A stretch of 64,000 nucleotides of DNA from Acidovorax sp. MR-S7 (GTDB taxonomy: Bacteria > Pseudomonadota > Gammaproteobacteria > Burkholderiales > Burkholderiaceae_C), in contig NZ_DF238897.1 in NCBI RefSeq assembly GCF_000400995.2, forward strand, positions 359,965-423,964. Reading direction: 5' to 3'. Below the pieces are notes generated by a model, which did not search any database, had not been told where the DNA came from, and saw only the letters and a list, made by a program, of their open reading frames with translations. Shown here piece after piece: positions 1-7,245 of the stretch (positions within the stretch are counted from its first letter, which is position 1; each line of letters opens with the position of its first letter). The position numbers were made by a program, and so were the translations under genes.

Positions 1-515
1 CGGCGGCCAATGCCCAGGTGGGCGTGGCGCGGGCGGCGTACTTCCCCGCGCTCACGCTGTCGGCGGCGGCGGGCTACCGCGGCGCATCGCTGTCGGACCT
101 GGTGAGCGCGCCGCACCTGTTCTGGTCGCTGGGCCCGCAGCTCGCCGTGGCGCTGTTCGACGGCGGCGCGCGCGACGCGGCCGTGGAGTCGGCACGCGCC
201 GCGCTGGACCTGGCCGCGGCCACCTACCGCCAGACGGTGCTCGCGGCCCTGCAGGAGGTGGAGGACAACCTCGTGGCCGCCGCCAGCCTGGCCCGGGAAC
301 AGCAGTTGCAGCAGGAGGCCGTGGCCGCTGCGCAGAAGGCGCTGGACGTGGCCACCAACCAGTACCAGGCCGGCACGGTGGCCTACCTCAACGTGCTGAG
401 CGCGCAGACCACGGTGCTGGCCGCGCGGCGCAGCCTGCTCGATGTGCGCAGCCGCCGGCTGGCGGCGGTGAACGCGTTGCTCAAGAACCTGGCGGGGCCT
501 TGGGGGCCGGCCTGA
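1..515 (+). CDS. Outer-membrane efflux channel, C-terminal part (NodT/OprM type)
   Basis: This is the C-terminal ~170 residues of a TolC-like outer-membrane factor, the exit duct of an RND-type tripartite efflux pump. The frame is open from base 3, so the gene begins before the window. The remnant opens with the ANAQVGVARAAYFP segment that is typical of NodT/OprM lipoproteins. It continues with helix-rich Ala/Glu/Gln sequence (ALQEVEDNL) and the NQYQAGTVAYLNVL repeat that ends the second periplasmic helical hairpin. The pump's inner-membrane and adaptor genes are presumably upstream of the window. The family is clear; the substrate cannot be judged from this part. Confidence 0.9.
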   Translation, partial: AANAQVGVARAAYFPALTLSAAAGYRGASLSDLVSAPHLFWSLGPQLAVALFDGGARDAAVESARAALDLAAATYRQTVLAALQEVEDNLVAAASLAREQQLQQEAVAAAQKALDVATNQYQAGTVAYLNVLSAQTTVLAARRSLLDVRSRRLAAVNALLKNLAGPWGPA

Positions 516-603
516 CGCGATGGCCCGTGTCTGCTGACGCGTTTCATCGCGCTGCTCGTCGCCCACGACGCATAAAGTCGGCACCACGCCAGGCGTGGGC
601 CAC

Positions 604-714
604 CGCGCAAGGGCCTGAGCCGGCCGCGCCGCCCCGCCGCGCTGGTGGCGTCCCCCTGCCCGCATTGCGCAGCAATGCGAGCGCTGGGGGAAGGCGCGAA
701 GCGACTCAGGGGAG
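604..714 (-). repeat. Intergenic ~110-bp dispersed repeat, copy 1
   Basis: This GC-rich stretch lies between the efflux gene and the TonB receptor gene. Read on the minus strand it closely resembles 62306-62402. Both contain CCCCTGAG, a (C)GCTTCGCG hairpin arm, a run resembling CTTCCCCC, and GCGCGGCGGGGCGG. It belongs to the dispersed intergenic repeats common in Comamonadaceae genomes. I see no coding sequence in it. Confidence 0.6.
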
Positions 715-717
715 TGC

Positions 718-2799
718 TCAGAATCTGTACGTCAGGCCGGCGCTGATGCTGCGCCCGTTGCCCGACAGGAAAGTGGGCATGGCGGCCGTGCCCGTGCCGC
801 GGATGACGAAGGCGCTGGCGTAGGTGCGGTCGGTCAGGTTGTCCACGCTCACGTAGGCCTGCCACTGGCTGCCGGGCTGGTAGGCCACGCGCAGGCCGAG
901 CAGGGCGTAGCTGTCTTGCTCCGTGCCGGCGGTGTTGGCGTGGTTGGTGGGGGTCTTGCCGGGCTTCCAGCGCAGCGTGGGGCCCATGCTCCAGGGGCCC
1001 TGGCGGACCATCAGCTCCGCATGCAGCAGGTGGCGGGGAATGCCCGCGATGCGGTTGCCCGCGTACTCCCCTGCGCGGAAGCGGAAGTCGTTGAACGTGT
1101 AGGCCGCCTGGTATTGCAGGGTGGTGCCGCCCCAGCCGACCTGCCCCTTGGCGCCCAGCTCCACGCCCTGGTGGACAGTGCGGTCGCGGTAGTTGAAGGT
1201 GCCCGAGGTGGTGCCGTCGTCCGAGAACACTTCCATCAGCTCGTCGCGCACGTGGCTGCGGTAGACGCTGGCGGACCATTCGCCTGCGTCGCGGCCCGTG
1301 CCGTAGCTGCCGCGGGCGCCGACCTCGGCGGTCCAGGCGCGCTGCAGGTCCAGGCGGTTCATCGTGGCGCCCGAGAGGATTTCCCAGTACGTGGGCGCCT
1401 CGCTGCTGCGGCTCAGGTTGGCGAACGCGCGGGTGGCATCGCTGGCCTGCCAGAGCACGCCGACCTTGGGCAGCGCGGCGTTCCACTGCTGGTCGAGCTG
1501 CCTGCCCGAGCCCAGTTCGCGCGCATCGCGTATGGATTGGACGTAGCGCAGGTCGCCGGTCGCTTCGAGCCGCGGCGCCAGGCGCCAGGCCAGGGCGATG
1601 TTGGCGCTGCGGTTCTCCGCGCCCAGGTCGTAGCGCGCCACCGCCGGCAGGCGCTGGCCCGCGGCGTTGATGGGGTGCATGTCGCGCTGCATGCTCGTGC
1701 GCGCCCAGTCCAGGCCCGCGCGGTAGGCCAGCGCGCCGGACTGGCCGCGCGTCGTCCACTGCAGGCCGGTGGTGTGCCCGTCCGTGGGGGAGGACATGGC
1801 GGGCGAGGTGAAGGTGTCGTCGATGCTTTGCCAGTAGACGCCCACCGTGTGGCTGAGCGCCTCGCCGCCCCAGGCCGTGCGGTTGGCCAGGCGCAGCTGC
1901 CGGGTCTGGCGGTTGGGGTCGCGCAGGTAGATGTTGTTGGCCTGGTCCACCGGGGTGTTGTAGTCGCCCAGGACGCTGCGCGGGTCGCTCTGCAGGCGCG
2001 CCTTGGGAATGACGTTGGGGATGTCGAAGCCCAGGTCGGTGTAGGACAGGTAGGTGCGGTTCTCGATGCCGGAGGAGCGCCAGCCCGCGTTGGCGTGCAG
2101 GCTGCTGCGCTCGGAGGCCGAGTGGTGGCGGTAGCCATCCGCCTCGTCGTGGCTGACGAAGATGCGCCCGTCCCAGTATTCGCCCTGGCCGCCGATGCCG
2201 GCGGTCAGGCCCTTGCGGCCGAAGCTGCCCGCGTCCAGGCGTACGTGGTTGGCCTGGCCGCCCACGACGGACTGGAAGTCCAGCTCGCCGCCCAGCGTGC
2301 TGGCGGCCGCGCTCTGGGCATTGGCGCCGCGCCGCACGGAGACCAGCGCGCTGTTGCGCGGCTCCAGCGTGCTGATGACGAAGGAGCCGTCCGCCTCGTT
2401 GAGCGGCAGGCCGTCCTGCAGCAGCAGTACGCCGCGGTTCACGGGATTGCTCTGGATGCCCGAGCCGCGGATGTTCAGGCGCGGCTGGTCCTGGCCGCCG
2501 AAGAACTCCTGCACCACGATGCCGGGCTCGCCGCCGATCGCGTCCTGCAGGGTGTTCAGGCGCACTTTTTCCTGTGGCGCGACGAGGTTGACGCCACCCG
2601 GCGTGCGCTCCAGCTGCTGGCGCAGGCGGGTGGCGCTGGGAGACAGCAGCGGCGTGGCGCTGTCCGTATCACCGCTGACCACCACGGGGGGCAGCGTGGG
2701 CCCGGCGCCTGCTCCTTGCGCGAGGACCAGGGACGGAAGGGCCAGCATGGCGAGGGCCAGGGGGGGCGTTTCATGAAGGTTGCGGACATGGCGGTGCAC
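718..2799 (-). CDS. TonB-dependent outer-membrane receptor
   Basis: The 693-residue protein has a signal peptide (about residues 1-28). A plug domain follows, with the NIRGSGIQSNPVNRGVLLLQ-type core near 105-125 and RRGANAQSAAASTLGG. The rest is a beta-barrel of alternating aromatic strands ending in a C-terminal Phe (TYRF). This is the FecA/TonB-receptor architecture for high-affinity import of metal chelates or similar ligands. It is the last gene of a minus-strand operon with a four-gene ABC import module starting at 5699; the gap to the preceding gene is 39 bases. A Fur-like box precedes the operon. The ligand is unknown: ferric or copper chelate, haem and cobalamin are all possible, and no B12-specific feature was recognised. 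Confidence 0.9.
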   Translation of the reverse strand: MHRHVRNLHETPPLALAMLALPSLVLAQGAGAGPTLPPVVVSGDTDSATPLLSPSATRLRQQLERTPGGVNLVAPQEKVRLNTLQDAIGGEPGIVVQEFFGGQDQPRLNIRGSGIQSNPVNRGVLLLQDGLPLNEADGSFVISTLEPRNSALVSVRRGANAQSAAASTLGGELDFQSVVGGQANHVRLDAGSFGRKGLTAGIGGQGEYWDGRIFVSHDEADGYRHHSASERSSLHANAGWRSSGIENRTYLSYTDLGFDIPNVIPKARLQSDPRSVLGDYNTPVDQANNIYLRDPNRQTRQLRLANRTAWGGEALSHTVGVYWQSIDDTFTSPAMSSPTDGHTTGLQWTTRGQSGALAYRAGLDWARTSMQRDMHPINAAGQRLPAVARYDLGAENRSANIALAWRLAPRLEATGDLRYVQSIRDARELGSGRQLDQQWNAALPKVGVLWQASDATRAFANLSRSSEAPTYWEILSGATMNRLDLQRAWTAEVGARGSYGTGRDAGEWSASVYRSHVRDELMEVFSDDGTTSGTFNYRDRTVHQGVELGAKGQVGWGGTTLQYQAAYTFNDFRFRAGEYAGNRIAGIPRHLLHAELMVRQGPWSMGPTLRWKPGKTPTNHANTAGTEQDSYALLGLRVAYQPGSQWQAYVSVDNLTDRTYASAFVIRGTGTAAMPTFLSGNGRSISAGLTYRF

Positions 2800-2838
2800 T
2801 GCGAAGGATGGAGGGAGGATGGAAAGGGGGAGGGGATG

Positions 2839-3279
2839 TCACCCGGCGTAGAACATCCACTTGGCGAGCAGGACGATGCCCACCATGTGGGCGAAGACGC
2901 TCTGGTGGATGCGCTTGAAATGGAGGCTGTGCAGCTTGCCGCGCCGGCGCAGCGTCATGGCGGTGATGAAGTGGCCGAAGACGCTGGTGGCCAGCGCGAT
3001 CTTGAGCCACAGCATGGCGCCCAGGTGGCTGGACAGCGGTGAGGCCAGCACGGGCAGGTAGCGGATCCAGGCCATGCCGATGCCCGCACTGAACAGCGCC
3101 AGCAGGACCCAGGGCATGATCTTGCGCGCGCGGCTGCCGATGGCGATCTCGACGGAGCGCATCACCTCGCGCGGCAGGTGCTTGCGGATGCCTTCGAGCA
3201 TCAGCACCTCGAAGAACACGGTGCCGATGAAGAACAGGGCGCAGAACAGGTGGATCGTCAGCAGGACGGGGTAGGTCAT
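2839..3279 (-). CDS. Small four-helix membrane protein, CopD-like
   Basis: The 146-residue integral membrane protein has about four hydrophobic helices (roughly 4-26, 53-74, 83-106, 118-143). Histidines lie near the membrane ends: TIHLFCALFF in helix 1, and SLHFKRIHQSVFAHM before helix 4. The pattern resembles the CopD/DUF2269-like haem- or copper-associated membrane proteins, though similarity is judged by eye. Its ATG overlaps the stop of the ABC ATPase gene (ATGA, 3276-3279), so it is translationally coupled to the transporter. A role in reduction or release of an imported metal chelate at the inner membrane is an inference. Confidence 0.75.
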   Translation of the reverse strand: MTYPVLLTIHLFCALFFIGTVFFEVLMLEGIRKHLPREVMRSVEIAIGSRARKIMPWVLLALFSAGIGMAWIRYLPVLASPLSSHLGAMLWLKIALATSVFGHFITAMTLRRRGKLHSLHFKRIHQSVFAHMVGIVLLAKWMFYAG

Positions 3280-3938
3280 GGAGTGGGCTCCTGGGCGGTC
3301 GTGGGGAAAGGGTATGCGCCGGCGTTCCAGGGCCGCAGCCGGGCGCCGCGCACTTCCAGGCAGCGCTGCACCATGCAGGCGAGCTCCTGCGGGTGGTGGC
3401 TCACGCACAGCAGCGCCGCGCCGCTCTCCGCGAGGGCGGCCACGCACAGGTCTGCCATGCGCCGGCGCAGCGCGGGGTCCAGCGCGCTGAAGGGCTCGTC
3501 CAGCAGCAGCAGGTCGGGCTCCATGGCCAGCGCGCGGGCCAGCGCGGCGCGCTGCGCCATGCCGCCGGACAGCTCGCGCGGCCAGGCCAGGGCGGTGCGT
3601 GCGGGAAGCTCCACCCGCTCCAGCCACTGCAGGGCCTGGGCATGGGCCGCGCCGGGCGCCATGCCACCTGCCCGCAGTGGCAGCGCGAGGTTGTCGCCCA
3701 CGGTGCGCCAGGGCAGCAGGCGCGGCTCCTGGAACAGCAGGACGGTGCGGGAAAAGCCGTTGCGCACCGTGCCGCAGGAGGGTTTTTGCAGGCCGCAGGC
3801 CAGGCGCAGCAGCGCGCTCTTGCCGGCGCCGCTGGGCCCCAGCAGGCCGATGCGCTCGCCCGCCCGCACGCGCAGGTCCACGCCTTCGAGCACCTGGTGC
3901 GCGCCGAAGCGCAGGCCGAGTCCGTGCAGCTCAAGCAT
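3276..3938 (-). CDS. ABC importer ATP-binding protein (NitT/TauT/SsuB type)
   Basis: The 220-residue ATPase has every hallmark: Walker A GPSGAGKS near 33-40, Q-loop LLFQEPRLLPW, signature LSGGMAQRAALARAL, Walker B LLLLDEPFSALD and H-loop SHH. The short length and LLPWRTVGDNLALPL segment match the nitrate/sulfonate/taurine/HMP class of importers. It overlaps the permease gene by 8 bases upstream and the CopD-like gene by 4 bases downstream. The family name does not fix the substrate, and coupling to a TonB receptor argues against free taurine or nitrate. Confidence 0.93.
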   Translation of the reverse strand: MLELHGLGLRFGAHQVLEGVDLRVRAGERIGLLGPSGAGKSALLRLACGLQKPSCGTVRNGFSRTVLLFQEPRLLPWRTVGDNLALPLRAGGMAPGAAHAQALQWLERVELPARTALAWPRELSGGMAQRAALARALAMEPDLLLLDEPFSALDPALRRRMADLCVAALAESGAALLCVSHHPQELACMVQRCLEVRGARLRPWNAGAYPFPTTAQEPTP

Positions 3939-4704
3939 CGCGCAGCTCCTGCCAGCGGCCCAGCGTGCGCTGCAGCGGCTGGATGAGCGCCAGCTCCAGC
4001 ACCCCGACGAAGGCCAGGATCAGCAGCACCCAGGCATACAGCTCGGCGCTGTCGAACGTGGCGCGCGCATTGGCCAGCGCGTGGCCCACGCCGCTGTCGG
4101 CGCCCAGCACCTCGGCCATGACCACCAGGCGGATGCCGCCGTTCACGGCGATCAGCAGCGCGGCGCTCAGCGGTGCGGTCAGCGCGGGGATGTAGAGGTG
4201 GCGCAGCCGCAGCCACAAGCCGAAGCGGTAGACGTGCGTCATCTCCAGCAGCTGCCGGTCCACCTGCAGCATGCCCTTGACCGTGTTCACGTACAGCCCC
4301 GGCGCGGTCATCAGCGCCGCGAGGAAAACCACCATGGACGAGCCCAGCCCGAACCACAGCATGGCCAGCAGCACGACCACCACGGACGGGATGGCCATGA
4401 GCAGCCAGCGCAGCGGCTCCAGCGCGCCGCGCAGGCGCGGGTGGGCGGCAGCCGCCAGGCCCAGCACGAAGCCGCACAGGCACCCGGTGCCGATGCCGAC
4501 GAAGGCGCGGCCCAGGCTGGTGGCCGCAGCGGGGTAGAAGCGGCCGCTCTCGACCAGGGGGCCGATGGCCAGCACCGCCTCCTGGGGCGTGGCCATGAGC
4601 AGCGGCCCCAGGTAGCCGGCCGTGACGTGCCAGGCGAGCAGGATGGCCGCGAGCCCCGCTGCCGCCCAGGCGCGGGAGGTGCGCAGCGTGGGCGTGCGCA
4701 TCAT
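3931..4704 (-). CDS. ABC importer permease (NitT/TauT/SsuC type)
   Basis: The 257-residue inner-membrane permease has about six hydrophobic segments. The cytoplasmic EAA-type loop lies around MTHVYRFGLWLRLRHLYIPAL, and the protein is of BPD_transp_1/SsuC kind. The chosen ATG (4704) overlaps the stop of the binding-protein gene as ATGA. A longer upstream open frame would run far into that gene and is not credible. It sits between the substrate-binding protein and the ATPase in one operon. Confidence 0.92.
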   Translation of the reverse strand: MMRTPTLRTSRAWAAAGLAAILLAWHVTAGYLGPLLMATPQEAVLAIGPLVESGRFYPAAATSLGRAFVGIGTGCLCGFVLGLAAAAHPRLRGALEPLRWLLMAIPSVVVVLLAMLWFGLGSSMVVFLAALMTAPGLYVNTVKGMLQVDRQLLEMTHVYRFGLWLRLRHLYIPALTAPLSAALLIAVNGGIRLVVMAEVLGADSGVGHALANARATFDSAELYAWVLLILAFVGVLELALIQPLQRTLGRWQELRDA

Positions 4705-5699
4705 GGCCCGTAGAACCCGTCGGCCGGCAGCCGGTTGCCGATGGCCTTGGGGTGCTTGGCCTGCAGCAGTGTGTAGAGCGCCTGCAGCTGCGCACGCACG
4801 GCCGTGGCCGGGCGGCTTTCCAGCCGCGTGACCTCGATGGCCTGCTGCAGTACGGGCACGGGCATGTGGGGCAGGTACTTGTGGGCGATCCGGGCGCATT
4901 CCAGCGCCTGGGCCTTGCACCAGCGGGCCGAGGCGGCATAGGCCTGCTCCACGGCTTCGGAAAGCGCGCGGTTGTCGGCCACGGTGGCGTTGGCCATCAG
5001 GCCGGCCTGGGGCAGGCTGGGCTGGGCGGGGAACTGGGTGGCCCACACGCCTTCCAGGCTCTGCACGCGGTGCAGGGGGCGGGGCGCTCTCTGCTGCTGG
5101 TTGCGCCACAGCAGCATGGAGGCCATGGGCTCGGCCAGCACCACGTGCCTGCCCTGGCCGGAGAGCATGAGCGCGATCGCGTCCTGGCCGGTGCGGGTGC
5201 GGCGCACTTTCACGGCGGGCTGGCCGTCCTGCGCTTGCGCGGTGAGCAGGGTGTCGATCAGCACGTCGCCCAGGTCATGCTGGAAGGGCGAGAGCAGTTC
5301 CTCGCCGCCCAGGTCCGCGAAGCGCTGGACCTTGGGGTCGGTGCTCACCAGCCACACCAGCCCCCAGACGGACACGCTGAGCAGGCGCGTGTTCTGCCCC
5401 TTGCTGGCCAGCAGGGCCGGCAGCGTGGTGGGCGCGGCGCTGAAGTCCAGCTTCTTCTGCACCAGCAGGGCGCTGAGCTGGTCGTGGCTTTCCCACACGC
5501 GGAATTCCACGTTCTGCGCATGGGCGCGCAGCGCCTGCGTCTCCACCATGTGCATCAGCGGGTAGCTCACCACGGCGCCCGGGCCCCCCAGCGTCAGCGT
5601 GCCGAGGGCAGGAGCCGCCAGCGCACAGGAGGCCAGCGAGGCGGCGCCCGCGAACACCCAGCGGGCCGTGGCGACGGAGAAATGGTTCATGCGATTCAT
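4701..5699 (-). CDS. ABC importer periplasmic substrate-binding protein
   Basis: The ~332-residue protein has an N-terminal signal peptide (ARWVFAGAASLASCALA) and a NMT1/SsuA-like periplasmic binding fold. Features include the GGPGAVVSYPLMHMVE opening, a DQLSALLVQKKLDFSAAPTT segment and VVLAEPMASMLL. It is the first gene of the five-gene transporter operon. ATGs at 5699 and 5690 are both possible and neither has a good Shine-Dalgarno. The frame is also open further upstream, but that would place a Fur box (5701-5715) inside the gene, so the later start is preferred. The ligand cannot be deduced. Confidence 0.85.
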   Translation of the reverse strand: MNRMNHFSVATARWVFAGAASLASCALAAPALGTLTLGGPGAVVSYPLMHMVETQALRAHAQNVEFRVWESHDQLSALLVQKKLDFSAAPTTLPALLASKGQNTRLLSVSVWGLVWLVSTDPKVQRFADLGGEELLSPFQHDLGDVLIDTLLTAQAQDGQPAVKVRRTRTGQDAIALMLSGQGRHVVLAEPMASMLLWRNQQQRAPRPLHRVQSLEGVWATQFPAQPSLPQAGLMANATVADNRALSEAVEQAYAASARWCKAQALECARIAHKYLPHMPVPVLQQAIEVTRLESRPATAVRAQLQALYTLLQAKHPKAIGNRLPADGFYGP

Positions 5700-5700
5700 T

Positions 5701-5715
5701 TGAGAATTGTTATCA
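5701..5715 (-). promoter_or_regulatory. Fur box upstream of the TonB-ABC operon
   Basis: Read on the minus strand the site is TGATAACAATTCTCA. It matches 12 of 14 defined positions of the 7-1-7 Fur consensus TGATAAT-N-ATTATCA. It lies directly before the binding-protein start and near the predicted transcription start, where repression by iron-loaded Fur would be expected. The site is AT-rich in a high-GC background. Iron control is inferred from sequence only. Confidence 0.7.
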
Positions 5716-5748
5716 TTTAATGGTTGCATGAACCCCTTGCACACCCCA

Positions 5749-5762
5749 ATGACAAAAGTCAA
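5749..5762 (-). promoter_or_regulatory. Nnr/Fnr-type box between transporter operon and regulator
   Basis: On the minus strand this reads TTGAC-TTTT-GTCAT, a Crp/Fnr-superfamily half-site pair. With the flank, the stretch TTGACTTTTGTCATTGGG recurs with one change at 6469. The centre is about 41 bases upstream of position 5714. That would place the transporter start point over the Fur box, a class II activator geometry. It could also serve autoregulation of the divergent regulator gene. Confidence 0.65.
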
Positions 5763-5787
5763 CGCGCTGGAGCCTGTACACCAGGCC

Positions 5788-6462
5788 ATGCATGGGCTGC
5801 GCGCCGTGCCCCTGTTCGCCGACCTGCCCGACGAGGCCCTGGCCCGCCTGGCGGATGGGTGTGTCTTGCGCGAGTTCGGGTGCGGCGAATACCTCTTCCG
5901 GGAAGGCGATCCGGCGGGCCACTACTACTGGGTCGTGCAGGGCCAAGTCGAAGTCCTGCGCCACGGCATCGACGGGGAGGACCGCGTGTTCAGCGTCTTC
6001 GGGCGGGGGCACCTCGTCGCCATCGCGGCCATGTTCATGGAGCACGGCCGCTATCCCATGAACGCGCGCGGCCAGGACACGGCCCTGTGCCTGCGCCTGG
6101 AGCGCGATCCCTTGAGCGCCGCCTGCCTGAGCCACCCCGGCCTGGCGCTGCGCATGCTGCGCATGATGGGCGCGGCGGTCTACCAGCGCGTCAACGAGGT
6201 GGAGTGGCTCACCGCCAGCTCCGCGCCGCAGCGGCTGGCGCTCTACCTGCTGCGGTTGAGCGACCAGCAGGGCCGCACCCTGCAGCTGCCGCTGAGCCAG
6301 CGCCAGCTGGCCTCGCGGCTGGGCGTGCGCGCGGAGACGCTGAACCGGCTGCTGTCCGACTGGCAGGCGCGCGGCTACGTGGCCGGGCGTGGGCGGGAGT
6401 GGGCGATCAACGACCGCTGCTACCTGCAGCAGTTGACGCACGGCGCCGTGCGTGCGTTCTGA
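5788..6462 (+). CDS. Crp/Fnr-family regulator, Dnr/Nnr-like
   Basis: The 224-residue protein has an N-terminal cyclic-nucleotide-like sensor domain (LFREGDPAGHYYWVVQGQVEV) and a C-terminal winged helix. The recognition segment is RQLASRLGVRAETLNRLLSDW. The E-T-L-N-R core aligns with E-T-I-S-R of Fnr, which reads TTGAT. The N-terminal cysteines that ligate the Fnr 4Fe-4S cluster are absent, so a haem- or NO-sensing Dnr/Nnr type is more likely. Frame-compatible ATGs exist at 5707, 5728 and 5749. I chose 5788 because the family normally starts close to the LFADLP motif and the 5749 ATG lies in the box. It is divergent from the TonB-ABC operon and upstream of the haemoglobin gene. Confidence 0.88.
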   Translation: MHGLRAVPLFADLPDEALARLADGCVLREFGCGEYLFREGDPAGHYYWVVQGQVEVLRHGIDGEDRVFSVFGRGHLVAIAAMFMEHGRYPMNARGQDTALCLRLERDPLSAACLSHPGLALRMLRMMGAAVYQRVNEVEWLTASSAPQRLALYLLRLSDQQGRTLQLPLSQRQLASRLGVRAETLNRLLSDWQARGYVAGRGREWAINDRCYLQQLTHGAVRAF

Positions 6463-6468
6463 AACGGC

Positions 6469-6482
6469 TTGACCTTTGTCAT
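6469..6482 (+). promoter_or_regulatory. Nnr/Fnr-type box upstream of the haemoglobin gene
   Basis: The site reads TTGAC-CTTT-GTCAT followed by TGGG. It is nearly identical to the box at 5749-5762 in the opposite orientation. Its centre is about 56 bases before the ATG at 6532. The Crp/Fnr regulator encoded immediately upstream is the obvious candidate reader. Confidence 0.65.
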
Positions 6483-6531
6483 TGGGCCGCCGCGCGGCGG
6501 CTGCTGAGAATGCGCGGACAGGACCGCCGCC

Positions 6532-7224
6532 ATGCATTCACCCACCGCTTCACCCACAGCCTCTGCCGCCACTTCCGCCGCCGCCGTCACCGAGGCCGAT
6601 CTGCGGGTCCTGGTGCACACCTTCTACGCCCGTGTGCGCCAGGACCCGCTGCTGGCGCCGCTCTTCGAGTCGCACGTCGACGACTGGGACGCCCACCTGG
6701 AAACGCTCGTGGACTTCTGGCTGTGGCTGGTGCTGAAGAAGGAAGGCTTCGACGGCAGCCCCATGCCCAAGCATGCCCGGCTGCCGGGCCTGGGCTGGGC
6801 ACATTTCGAGCGCTGGCTGGAGCTGTTCCACCGCACCACCGGCGAGCTGCAGGTGCCCGCGCTCAAGGACACCGTGGACGCCATGGCCCGGCGCATGGCC
6901 TCCACGCTGTGGCAGAACTACCAGAAGCACAACCCCGCCAGCGCCTGGCTGCGCGACATGCCCGCGGGGCTGTCGAGCTACAAGCGCTCGCCGGTCTTCA
7001 CGCCGGCGAACCTGCCGGCCGCGTTCAAGGCCACGCACTCCATCAAGGCGGGCACGTGGGGGCTGCTGCGCGTGCACAGCGGCGCGCTGGTGTTCACCCT
7101 CGATGTCCAGCCGCCGCGCACCCTCCTGCTGGATGCGGGGGAGCAGCTGGTGGTGGAGCCCCAGGTGCCCCACCACGTGACCTTCGTGGCGGAAGGCGCT
7201 TTCCAGATCGACTTCCACCGCTGA
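6532..7224 (+). CDS. Group III truncated haemoglobin fused to a DUF1971 cupin
   Basis: The 230-residue protein has two domains. Residues ~20-135 are a group III truncated haemoglobin: LVHTFYARVRQDPLLAPLF, then FDGSPMPKHARLPGLGWAHFERWL containing the expected proximal His. Residues ~145-230 are a DUF1971/TehB-like cupin (SSYKRSPVFTPANLP, TWGLLRVHSGALVF, PQVPHHVTF). Haemoglobins of this class bind or detoxify O2 and NO. The cupin function is unknown, although the family is often labelled tellurite resistance. The gene follows a Dnr-like regulator and an Nnr-type box, so a role in nitrosative or low-oxygen conditions is inferred. Confidence 0.88.
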   Translation: MHSPTASPTASAATSAAAVTEADLRVLVHTFYARVRQDPLLAPLFESHVDDWDAHLETLVDFWLWLVLKKEGFDGSPMPKHARLPGLGWAHFERWLELFHRTTGELQVPALKDTVDAMARRMASTLWQNYQKHNPASAWLRDMPAGLSSYKRSPVFTPANLPAAFKATHSIKAGTWGLLRVHSGALVFTLDVQPPRTLLLDAGEQLVVEPQVPHHVTFVAEGAFQIDFHR

Positions 7225-7245
7225 CCGGGCCCGCGCCGCGGGCGC

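Noticed and set aside
3276..5699. Taurine or nitrate transporter (tau/nrt/ssu)
   Set aside because: Only family-level similarity; coupling to a TonB receptor and a Fur box makes these substrates unlikely, so no specific symbol is given.
6532..7224. Tellurite resistance protein for the cupin domain
   Set aside because: The label comes from TehB fusions only; the domain alone has no shown tellurite role and the haemoglobin part indicates another job.
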